From Bacteroidaceae bacterium (GTDB lineage: Bacteria; Bacteroidota; Bacteroidia; Bacteroidales; Bacteroidaceae), in contig CAAGKZ010000102.1 of NCBI GenBank assembly GCA_900770665.1, positions 1 through 25,397 on the forward strand: DNA of 25,397 nt, given 5' to 3'. Below are positions 4,119 to 9,917 of this stretch, piece after piece. Both the position numbers and the translations under genes were made by a program. The notes beneath the pieces were generated by a model. It saw only the letters and a program-made list of their open reading frames with translations, searched no databases and was not told the DNA's origin. Numbering within the stretch: position 1 is the stretch's first letter; every line of letters starts with the position of its first letter.

Positions 4119-5746
4119 GAGTGATTTTATATTGTAGGGTAAGTAGTGATGAGCAAGCAGATGGAACGAGTCTTGATTTTCAAGAGAGGGTTTTGCGAGA
4201 GTATTGCAGTCGTAACAATTATGAGGTTATACATTGTTGTAGAGAGGATTTTTCGGCGAAACATCACGATTTTCGCCGTCCACAAATGCAGTGGTTGAGG
4301 GAGTATTGCCGTAAGCATAAACGAGAGGTTGATATGATACTGTTCTTGCGTTGGGATAGGTTCAGTCGTAACACAGAGTTTGCCCACGCTTTCAAGCGTA
4401 TCTTTATGGATGAAATGGGTATTTTGTTCAATGCTGTTGAAAATCCCATAGATTTTGAGTCCACCGAATGGAGTACGCTTTTCAACCTATATGCAGGTGT
4501 AGCGCAGACAGAGAATAACAAAATCAGTCGTAGAACTCGTGATGGTATAAGGGAGACACTTCTCAAAGGCAAGTGTGCAAACAAAGCCCCAAGAGGTTAT
4601 AAGAATGTCCGTACAAGCAAGCACGATACCCATATTGAGATTGATGAAACAGTTGCTCCGCTCATAAGGAAACTGTTTACAGAGGTTGCAAAAGGTATTG
4701 AAACGCCTAACTACATCCGTAGGAAATATGCAAAAAGGTTTTCCGAAAGCTCATATTTTGCTATGTTGAGAAATCCTTTCTATATAGGTAAGATAAGGGT
4801 TCCAGCGTATAAGGATGAACCCGAAAGGTTGGTAGATGGTGTGCACGAGCCTCTAATTGATGAGGCTATATATAATAAGGTACAAGATGTTCTTGATGGC
4901 AAGAGGCGTAAAGCACCTAAATTATCTAAGCCTCAAGACCCAATGCTGTTCTTGCGTAAATTCCTTATTTGCCCTATCTGTGGGCATTGCCTCACGGGTG
5001 CTACAAGCAAGGGTAATGGTGGCAAGTACACCTATTATTTTTGTTGTAATGATAGTAAACACATAAGGGTAAGAGCAGAAAGGGTAAACGATACTTTTGT
5101 TCATTACTTGTCTGTTTTGAAACCTTATGACACTGTTCTTGACCTCTATAAGGAGATTTTGAACGATATAAGGAAAGAGGATAGAGTGGAGCAGACAAGG
5201 CGTACAGAACGCCTTAAAAGCGAATTGAGCACTGTTATCAAGCGTATGGATAGTGTTCAAGACAAATATATTGATGGAGAACTCGACAAGGTGTCTTATA
5301 ATAGACTGATGGAGAGGTATTCCAATGAGGCAGAAAGTCTAAAAGAGCGTATCGCTCTTGTGGAAACCCCTAACAATGTCAAGGTCGAACCAAAGTTGGG
5401 GTATGCTATCTCCTTGATAAGTAATATAGATAGGTTTATTCTAGATGCTCCTGTTTCGCTTAAAATAAAGTTGCTTGGTTCGATGTTTCCTCAAAAAATA
5501 GAGTTTGACGGAAATAAATATCGAACCAATGAATATAACAAGGTGCTTGATTTAATATATCAGCAAACCAATGAGTTACGGGTGGGTAAAAAAGAAAACG
5601 GAGAGAGTCTTTCAACTTTCTCCGTTTCAGTACCCAGACCCGGGATCGAACCGGGATGGGTTGCCCCACTGGTGTTTGAGACCAGCGCGTCTACCGATTC
5701 CGCCATCTGGGCAATTGTTGCTTCTCAATTGCGAGTGCAAAGGTAA
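4115..5746 (+). CDS. Large serine recombinase (integrase), gene reading into tRNA-Leu
   Basis: This is the integrase of the element. The catalytic domain has LYCRVSSDEQADGTSLDFQ with Ser at about residue 10, then ILFLRWDRFSRN and GVAQTENNKISRRTRDGI. A recombinase domain follows (NKAPRGYKNV, then FAMLRNPFYIGKIRVP). A zinc ribbon with CPICGHC and YYFCCN comes next, then a charged coiled coil (about 360-430). Homologous sequence ends at SVSVP (base 5635). The final 36 residues to TAA 5744-5746 are the antisense reading of tRNA-Leu and its promoter (RPGIEPGW...), so they are an integration product rather than evolved protein. In a circle, the frame would continue into the 50 codons at 205-357. 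The gene is coupled to the 49-residue protein. The start ATG 4115 directly precedes the domain. Confidence 0.92.
   Translation: MRVILYCRVSSDEQADGTSLDFQERVLREYCSRNNYEVIHCCREDFSAKHHDFRRPQMQWLREYCRKHKREVDMILFLRWDRFSRNTEFAHAFKRIFMDEMGILFNAVENPIDFESTEWSTLFNLYAGVAQTENNKISRRTRDGIRETLLKGKCANKAPRGYKNVRTSKHDTHIEIDETVAPLIRKLFTEVAKGIETPNYIRRKYAKRFSESSYFAMLRNPFYIGKIRVPAYKDEPERLVDGVHEPLIDEAIYNKVQDVLDGKRRKAPKLSKPQDPMLFLRKFLICPICGHCLTGATSKGNGGKYTYYFCCNDSKHIRVRAERVNDTFVHYLSVLKPYDTVLDLYKEILNDIRKEDRVEQTRRTERLKSELSTVIKRMDSVQDKYIDGELDKVSYNRLMERYSNEAESLKERIALVETPNNVKVEPKLGYAISLISNIDRFILDAPVSLKIKLLGSMFPQKIEFDGNKYRTNEYNKVLDLIYQQTNELRVGKKENGESLSTFSVSVPRPGIEPGWVAPLVFETSASTDSAIWAIVASQLRVQR
5551..5635 (+). repeat. Right copy of 85-bp attachment-site repeat
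   Basis: It matches 120-204 at 82 of 85 positions. It is simultaneously the last 28 codons of recombinase coding sequence, the terminator of tRNA-Leu on the other strand, and, at its right end (TACCC), the 3' tip of the tRNA. Identity extends outward from the tRNA into the element rather than into the tRNA body, unlike the usual tRNA-embedded att block. Confidence 0.85.
5588..5627 (-). terminator. tRNA-Leu terminator supplied by the element
   Basis: On the minus strand a stem of 9 perfect pairs (AAACGGAGA with TCTCCGTTT), extendable to 12 with one wobble, is followed by T-C-TTTTTT. It begins 4 bp beyond the tRNA 3' end. The same structure exists at 157-196 in the left repeat. It overlaps recombinase codons on the plus strand. 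Confidence 0.75.
5631..5712 (-). tRNA. tRNA-Leu (anticodon CAA)
   Basis: The minus strand reads GCCCAGA for the acceptor, GCGGAATCGGTAGACGC for the D arm, CTGGT-CTCAAAC-ACCAG for the anticodon arm (CAA, reading UUG), TGGGGCAACCCA for a long variable arm typical of tRNA-Leu, CCCGG-TTCGATC-CCGGG for the T arm, and TCTGGGT plus discriminator A. The first pair is G-U. CCA is not encoded. The gene is intact despite insertion of the element at its 3' tip, and it is used as the attachment site. Confidence 0.95.
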
Positions 5747-5768
5747 TGCTTTTTTTTATACGTGCAAA
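5738..5768 (-). promoter_or_regulatory. Promoter of tRNA-Leu
   Basis: On the minus strand a TAnnTTTG element (plus CAAAGGTA, 5738-5745) is preceded by TTTG (plus CAAA, 5765-5768) with 19-bp spacing. It lies 26 bp upstream of the mature tRNA 5' end. The stop codon of the integrated recombinase frame (5744-5746) falls inside it. Confidence 0.7.
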
Positions 5769-5804
5769 GGAAAATGTATTTTTTTTGAAAAAAAGTTGCA
5801 AATG

Positions 5805-5836
5805 CTTGCCTATTACAGCGAAAAGAAGTAATTTTG
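5805..5836 (+). promoter_or_regulatory. Promoter of the rplM operon
   Basis: TAATTTTG (5829-5836) matches the -7 consensus, and CTTG (5805-5808) lies 20 bp upstream in place of TTTG. Transcription from near 5843 would leave a leader of about 185 nt before rplM. Confidence 0.6.
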
Positions 5837-5842
5837 CAAGCC

Positions 5843-6027
5843 GATTATTATCAACCCATACTATGGGTGAGCGATGCTTTAGGTCTCTGAGTTGTCTCAA
5901 GGACGCAATCTAGCCAATTGGTCGGGGACAGCGTGAAGAGGGTATTTGCTTGATTTCTAATTCCGTAAGGAGTCTTGCAGAGAAGTATCGGAACGATGGA
6001 ATTTATTAACTTTTTAAACGAATTAAA
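5843..6027 (+). promoter_or_regulatory. Structured leader of rplM
   Basis: The long untranslated stretch contains ACCCAT (5854-5859) paired with ATGGGT (5863-5868), and a second stem with GTC/GAC (5883-5885, 5902-5904) enclosing TGAG/CTCA (5888-5899). Long structured leaders ahead of ribosomal protein operons commonly bind one of the encoded proteins to repress translation, so feedback by L13 or S9 is plausible. I did not match it to a specific known leader family. Confidence 0.5.
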
Positions 6028-6489
6028 GTGGATACTTTAAGCTACAAAACAATTTCAGTAAACAAGGCAACTGCACAGAAGGAGTGGGTTGTTATTGATG
6101 CTACAGACCAGGTTCTTGGTCGTCTTGGCACAAAGGTAGCCAAGTTGTTGAGAGGTAAGTATAAACCAAGCTTCACACCTAACGCTGATTGTGGTGACAA
6201 CGTAATCATCATCAATGCTAACAAGGTGAGAATGACAGGTAACAAGTGGAACGACCGCATCTATTTGAGATTCTCAGGTTATCCCGGTGGTCAGAAGCAG
6301 TTCAATCCTGCATTCGTTGCAGCAGGTTACAAGGGTTACGAGCGCCTTATCAAGCACGTTGTAAAGGGTATGCTCCCTAAGAACCGTCTTGGTGTTCACC
6401 TTTTGAACAACCTCTACATTTTCGATGGTCCAGAGCACACACACGCAGCTCAGACTCCTAAAACAATTGATATTAACTCTTATAAATAA
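6028..6489 (+). CDS. rplM: 50S ribosomal protein L13
   Basis: This is a large-subunit protein that binds 23S rRNA early in assembly. The 153-residue sequence shows the L13 core: VVIDATDQVLGRLGTKVA, LLRGKYKPSF, GDNVIIINANKVRMTGNKW, FSGYPGGQK and GMLPKNRLG, ending after the NLYIFDGPEHTHAAQ region. The start is GTG at 6028; the next in-frame ATG would remove conserved sequence. It is the first gene of the rplM-rpsI-rpsB-tsf run, 8 bp before rpsI. The structured leader suggests translational feedback. Confidence 0.98.
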   Translation: MDTLSYKTISVNKATAQKEWVVIDATDQVLGRLGTKVAKLLRGKYKPSFTPNADCGDNVIIINANKVRMTGNKWNDRIYLRFSGYPGGQKQFNPAFVAAGYKGYERLIKHVVKGMLPKNRLGVHLLNNLYIFDGPEHTHAAQTPKTIDINSYK

Positions 6490-6497
6490 GAAAGCAG

Positions 6498-6884
6498 ATG
6501 GAAATGGTAAATGCATTAGGTCGCCGCAAGAGCGCTGTTGCCCGTATTTTCGTAACTGAGGGTACAGGTAAGATTACTATCAACAAGAAGGATCTGCAGG
6601 TTTATTTCCCATCAAGCATTCTCCAGTACGTGGTTAAGCAGCCACTCGCTGCTTTGGATGTTGTTGAGAAGTATGACATCAAAGTTAACTTGAACGGTGG
6701 CGGTTACACTGGCCAGTCACAGGCATTGCGTCTTGCAATCGCTCGTGCTTTGGTTAAGATCAACGCTGAGGACAAGAAGGCTTTGCGTGCTGAGGGCTTC
6801 CTTACTCGCGATGCTCGTGAGGTTGAGCGTAAGAAACCAGGTCAGCCAAAGGCACGTCGTAGATTCCAGTTCAGTAAACGTTAA
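6498..6884 (+). CDS. rpsI: 30S ribosomal protein S9
   Basis: A 128-residue small-subunit protein whose basic tail reaches the decoding centre and P-site tRNA. Recognisable blocks are ALGRRKSAVARIFVTEGTG near the start, NLNGGGYTGQSQALRLAIAR in the middle, the DAREVERKKPGQPKARRR segment and the terminal FQFSKR, where the final Lys-Arg is the conserved P-site contact. It follows rplM with an 8-bp gap, the usual pairing of L13 and S9, and is cotranscribed with it. Confidence 0.98.
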   Translation: MEMVNALGRRKSAVARIFVTEGTGKITINKKDLQVYFPSSILQYVVKQPLAALDVVEKYDIKVNLNGGGYTGQSQALRLAIARALVKINAEDKKALRAEGFLTRDAREVERKKPGQPKARRRFQFSKR

Positions 6885-6889
6885 TATTC

Positions 6890-7015
6890 GGTCTCGAAAT
6901 ATACGTTTAGTATCTAAACCGCTCGGGACTTCACTCTTTCAGTGGTGGACTACCCGGGAGGTTGGTTAAAGAATTTAATTAAAAAGAAGGTAAACGATTT
7001 AAAAATTTAAACAAA
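6890..7015 (+). promoter_or_regulatory. Structured leader between rpsI and rpsB
   Basis: Two hairpins stand out: GTTTAG (6905-6910) with CTAAAC (6914-6919), and a larger one in which CTC-GGG (6922-6927) pairs with CCC and GAG (6953-6960, GG bulged) and encloses CACT/AGTG (6932-6935, 6941-6944). An AAGAAGG motif lies before rpsB. This could be an autoregulatory site for S2, or an attenuator within the operon. Confidence 0.5.
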
Positions 7016-7816
7016 ATGTCTAGAATTACATTTGAAACTTTGATTGAGGCCGGTGCACACTTCGGTCACTTGAAACGTAAGTGGAATCCTGCAATGGCTC
7101 CTTACATCTTCATGGAGCGTAACGGTATCCACATCATCGATTTGCACAAGACTGCAGCTATGACTGAGACAGCTGCTGAGGCTTTGAAGCAGATTGCAAA
7201 GGGCGGCAAGAAGATCTTGTTCGTTTCTACAAAGAAGCAGCTCAAGGAGATTGTAGCTGAGAAGGCGCAGTCAGTAGGTATGCCTTACGTTATCGAGCGT
7301 TGGCCAGGTGGTATGTTGACAAACTTCCCCACAATCCGCAAGGCTGTGAAGAAGATGGCAACTATCGATAAGCTTACAACAGACGGTACATATTCAAACC
7401 TTTCAAAGCGTGAGATTCTCCAGATTTCTCGTCAGCGTGCCAAGCTCGAGAAGAACCTCGGTTCTATTGCAGATTTGACACGTCTTCCTTCAGCAATCTT
7501 CGTTGTTGACGTAATGAAGGAGCACATCGCTGTTCACGAGGCTAACCGTCTTGGTATCCCCGTATTCGCTATCGTTGATACAAACTCTAACCCTAACGAT
7601 GTAGATTTCGTAATCCCAGCTAACGACGATGCAACAAAGTCAGTAGAGGTTATCCTCGACGCTTGCTGCGCTGCTATCGCTGAGGGTCTCGAGGAGCGTA
7701 AGGTTGAGAAGGTTGACGCAGTTGAGGAGAACGAGGAGAACGCTGAGGCAAAGAAGGCTCCACGTCGCCGCACAACAAAGGCTCGCGCTGCCAAGGCTGA
7801 GGAGGCTGCTGAGTAA
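7016..7816 (+). CDS. rpsB: 30S ribosomal protein S2
   Basis: A 266-residue small-subunit protein placed late in assembly. Diagnostic blocks are EAGAHFGHLKRKWNPAMAPY near the start, ILFVSTKKQ, YVIERWPGGMLTNFPTIRK, ADLTRLPSAIFVVDVMKE and IPVFAIVDTNSNPNDVDFVI. The C-terminal extension after residue 230 is rich in Glu, Lys, Arg and Ala (EENAEAKKAPRRRTTKARAA), as in other Bacteroidetes S2 proteins. It is followed by tsf 33 bp later, the near-universal S2/EF-Ts pairing. The start ATG 7016 directly precedes the conserved SRITFETL. Confidence 0.98.
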   Translation: MSRITFETLIEAGAHFGHLKRKWNPAMAPYIFMERNGIHIIDLHKTAAMTETAAEALKQIAKGGKKILFVSTKKQLKEIVAEKAQSVGMPYVIERWPGGMLTNFPTIRKAVKKMATIDKLTTDGTYSNLSKREILQISRQRAKLEKNLGSIADLTRLPSAIFVVDVMKEHIAVHEANRLGIPVFAIVDTNSNPNDVDFVIPANDDATKSVEVILDACCAAIAEGLEERKVEKVDAVEENEENAEAKKAPRRRTTKARAAKAEEAAE

Positions 7817-7849
7817 TTATTCATTAACTTTTAAAATTCAAGAAATACT

Positions 7850-8671
7850 ATGGCTGTAACAATGGCTGATATTGCCAAGCTCCGCTCAATGACTGGAGCT
7901 GGTATGATGGACTGCAAGAACGCTTTGACCGAGGGTGAGGGCGATTTTGACAAGGCTATCGAGATTATCCGTAAGAAGGGTCAGTTGGTAGCTGCTAAGC
8001 GTAGCGACCGCGAGGCTTCTGAGGGTTGTGTGCTCGTTAAGGCTGAGAATGGCTTCGCTGCCATCATCGCTTTGAAGTGCGAGACTGACTTCGTTGCTCA
8101 GGGTGCTGACTTCGTTAAGTTGACACAGGACATCCTTGACGCTGCAGTAGCTGCTAAGTGTGCTACTCTCGAGGAGGTTAAGGCTCTTCCATTGGGTGAG
8201 GGTACTGTTCAGGACGCTATCGTAGCTCGTTCAGGTATCACTGGCGAGAAGATGGAGCTCGACGGTTACAAGACTCTCGTTGCTGAGAATGTTTACACAT
8301 ACAACCACCAGAAGAAGAACATGCTCTGTACAATGGTAGCATTGTCACAGGACAACGCTGAGGCTGGTCACGAGATTGCTATGCAGATTGCAGCTTCTGC
8401 ACCTCTTGCACTCACAAGCGAGGATCTTGATCCTGCTTTGATTGCTAAGGAGCGTGTTGTTGCTGAGGAGAAGGCTCGTGAGGAGGGTAAACCCGAGAAT
8501 ATGATTGCCCGCATCGCTGACGGTCGTATCCAGAAGTACTACAAGGAGGTTTGCTTGCTCCAGCAGGGCTACTGCCAGAACGAGAAGATTTCTGTTGCTG
8601 AGTTCTTGAAGGGCTTCGACAAGGAGCTCACAGCTACAGGCTTCGAGCGTTTCACACTCCGTGCTGAGTAA
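7850..8671 (+). CDS. tsf: Translation elongation factor Ts
   Basis: The guanine-nucleotide exchange factor for EF-Tu. The 273-residue protein begins with the UBA-like domain (IAKLRSMTGAGMMDCKNAL) and has the EF-Ts signature CETDFVAQGADFVKL, the core segment with EIAMQIAASAPLAL, and a C-terminal helical region with QKYYKEVCLLQQ. It is the last gene of the ribosomal run and is followed 20 bp later by a strong terminator. Two ATGs lie near the start (MAVTM); the first, 7850, is chosen. Confidence 0.98.
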   Translation: MAVTMADIAKLRSMTGAGMMDCKNALTEGEGDFDKAIEIIRKKGQLVAAKRSDREASEGCVLVKAENGFAAIIALKCETDFVAQGADFVKLTQDILDAAVAAKCATLEEVKALPLGEGTVQDAIVARSGITGEKMELDGYKTLVAENVYTYNHQKKNMLCTMVALSQDNAEAGHEIAMQIAASAPLALTSEDLDPALIAKERVVAEEKAREEGKPENMIARIADGRIQKYYKEVCLLQQGYCQNEKISVAEFLKGFDKELTATGFERFTLRAE

Positions 8672-8691
8672 TTGAAACTTAAATAAAATGG

Positions 8692-8728
8692 CAAGCGGTT
8701 CACTTTAGGTGAGCCGCTTGTTTTTTTT
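8692..8728 (+). terminator. Terminator of the rplM-tsf operon
   Basis: A 12-pair stem (CAAGCGGTTCAC, 8692-8703, with GTGAGCCGCTTG, 8709-8720; one G-U pair) is followed by eight T residues at 8721-8728. This is a textbook factor-independent terminator. Confidence 0.92.
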
Positions 8729-8815
8729 GAGGGTGAGGAAGGGGAAAGGCCCAAAAGGGCGGAAAAGGCTAAAAGGGCTAAAAGGCGGAAAGGCTTTCGC
8801 TGAAAGGGAATTTAT
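8729..8815. repeat. Purine-rich low-complexity stretch
   Basis: Short units such as AAAAGGGC and AAAAGGC recur irregularly in a strand made almost only of A and G. No coding potential is seen. It may be slippage-prone filler between operons. Confidence 0.5.
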
Positions 8816-8823
8816 ATAAATCA

Positions 8824-8855
8824 ACAGCCTCCACATCGCAAGATGTGGAGGCTGT
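8824..8855. terminator. Perfect 14-bp hairpin with GCAA tetraloop
   Basis: Bases 8824-8837 pair perfectly with 8842-8855 around GCAA, a stable GNRA-type loop. It lies 23 bp past the stop of the minus-strand lipoprotein gene and faces the tsf terminator. It probably ends transcription of the lipoprotein gene, although no T run follows on that strand. Confidence 0.7.
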
Positions 8856-8878
8856 GTATTGTTCAAGTATAGATTATA

Positions 8879-9286
8879 TTAAATCTTCTTGTATGTGCTG
8901 ATTGTGTAGTCAACTCCACTCTCTGTTTCAATGGGGTTGTTTGTCTTGATTTTTAGTGTGTTTTTTGTCAGTTTGTCAATTTCCAATTCAAGACCAACGC
9001 CGTATGCTCCGATGACGATATCATCGTCTTCCACGAAATAGGGGAGAGGTATGGCTGTAGATGCTTCGTTTGATGTGATTGCAACTGTACTTTCTGTGAA
9101 TGTATATCTCTGCCATTCTCCATCCTGTGGTTCAGTGGTTTTTGTGTCTCCATTCTCGTAATGTACGGTTGTTGATTTGAGTTCCCATGTTCCCACAAGG
9201 TTGTTGGCGCTCTTTTCAACTTCGCAGCTTGTGAAGGTTGTTACTGCAATGAATGCAGCAGCAATGAATGATGTGATTTTTTTCAT
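8879..9286 (-). CDS. Lipocalin-like lipoprotein
   Basis: A 135-residue protein has a lipoprotein signal peptide (MKKITSFIAAAFIAVTTFTSC) with the Cys at 21 followed by EVEK, an acidic/basic pattern compatible with surface export. The mature part starts NNLVGTWELKSTTVHYENGD and has a QRYTFTES strand, then alternating strands to the end. This LVGTWEL opening followed by eight or so strands is the look of Bacteroidetes lipocalin-like domains, which bind small hydrophobic ligands or have unknown roles. It is monocistronic, with a TAnnTTTG-like element upstream. A shadow frame on the same strand (8968-9219) is not a gene. Confidence 0.85.
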   Translation of the reverse strand: MKKITSFIAAAFIAVTTFTSCEVEKSANNLVGTWELKSTTVHYENGDTKTTEPQDGEWQRYTFTESTVAITSNEASTAIPLPYFVEDDDIVIGAYGVGLELEIDKLTKNTLKIKTNNPIETESGVDYTISTYKKI

Positions 9287-9331
9287 GTTGTGTTTTGTTT
9301 AGTGATTGAATGATTTGTTATTTTTATACTA

Positions 9332-9339
9332 CAAAATTA
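9332..9339 (-). promoter_or_regulatory. Probable -7 element of the lipoprotein gene
   Basis: Plus-strand CAAAATTA is TAnnTTTG on the minus strand, 46 bp upstream of the ATG. No clear -33 TTTG is found at the expected spacing. Confidence 0.45.
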
Positions 9340-9503
9340 GCACTTATTTTATACCGAATTTTATAAATATTGTAAAATTACGGATACCAAACATTAATAA
9401 ATGTTAATGCTTTATTGCTCATTTACTTAGGTAATACATAGCAGTTGAGTTGCGTATATCTGTCATTCTTCGCTGTGCTCGGTATGACAATGTACGCTCG
9501 GGG

Positions 9504-9677
9504 CATGACAATTTCGTGTATCTTGTCATTTTGAACGTAGTGAAAAATCTAAAAACGTGTGATGCAAAGATACATTGAGTGTGTAGAGATACTTCGCTGT
9601 GCTCAGTATGACAAGGTGCGCTCGTTGTGGCAAGATACAGAGATACTTCGCTACGCTCAGTATGACAAGGTGTGCTC
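9504..9677. repeat. REP-like repeat block, copy 1
   Basis: The block combines CATTTTGAACGTAGTGAAAA with units of the form GATACTTCGCT..GCTCAGTATGACA. Such segments are scattered in Bacteroidales intergenic regions. The unit from about 9587 repeats at about 9641 within the block with a 54-bp period. The whole block recurs at 9701-9875. Minus-strand frames through it give a spurious CHTERSEVS peptide. The preceding 9455-9503 holds a shorter relative (CTTCGCTGTGCTCGGTATGA). Confidence 0.8.
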
Positions 9678-9700
9678 GTTGTGGCAAGATGTGATTGTAA

Positions 9701-9875
9701 CATGACAATTTCGTGTATCTTGTCATTTTGAACGTAGTGAAAAATCTAAAAACGTGTGATGCCAAAGATACATTGAGTGTGTAGAGATACTTCGCTGTGC
9801 TCAGTATGACAAGGTGCGCTCGTTGTGGCAAGATACAGAGATACTTCGCTACGCTCAGTATGACAAGGTGTGCTC
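9701..9875. repeat. REP-like repeat block, copy 2
   Basis: Direct duplicate of 9504-9677, differing by one inserted C (GATGCCAAAG against GATGCAAAG). The near identity shows a recent tandem duplication. It ends 43 bp from the stop of the TPR regulator and may act on the 3' end of that transcript. Confidence 0.85.
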
Positions 9876-9917
9876 TGTATGACTGCATAATTGCGCAGGA
9901 AACTAAGAGGCAGCTTC

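Larger units (their letters stand above)
205..5635 (+). mobile_element. 5.4-kb integrative element inserted at the 3' tip of tRNA-Leu
   Basis: The element is bounded by the 85-bp repeats, with the presumed crossover in or near GTACCC at the tip of tRNA-Leu(CAA). In order it contains a detached recombinase tail, a NUMOD3-like protein, a Rep_trans/MobT-type protein, a lipoprotein, a palindrome array, an XRE regulator, a small serine recombinase, a structured leader, a 49-residue protein and a large serine recombinase. There are no conjugation (Tra) genes, coupling protein or phage structural genes. It therefore looks like a small integrative mobilizable or cis-mobilizable element rather than an ICE or prophage. 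It is visibly more AT-rich than the ribosomal genes to its right. Boundaries follow from the repeats; mobility is inferred from gene content. Confidence 0.82.

Noticed and set aside
205..5635. Filamentous phage (inovirus) prophage
   Set aside because: A Rep_trans-type initiator fits, but there is no Zot-like ATPase, coat or adsorption protein.
5571..5831. Plus-strand frame over tRNA-Leu and its promoter
   Set aside because: Out of frame with the recombinase and made of antisense tRNA sequence.
9504..9875. Possible CRISPR array
   Set aside because: Repeats are long, composite and directly duplicated, without regular unique spacers, and no cas gene is present.
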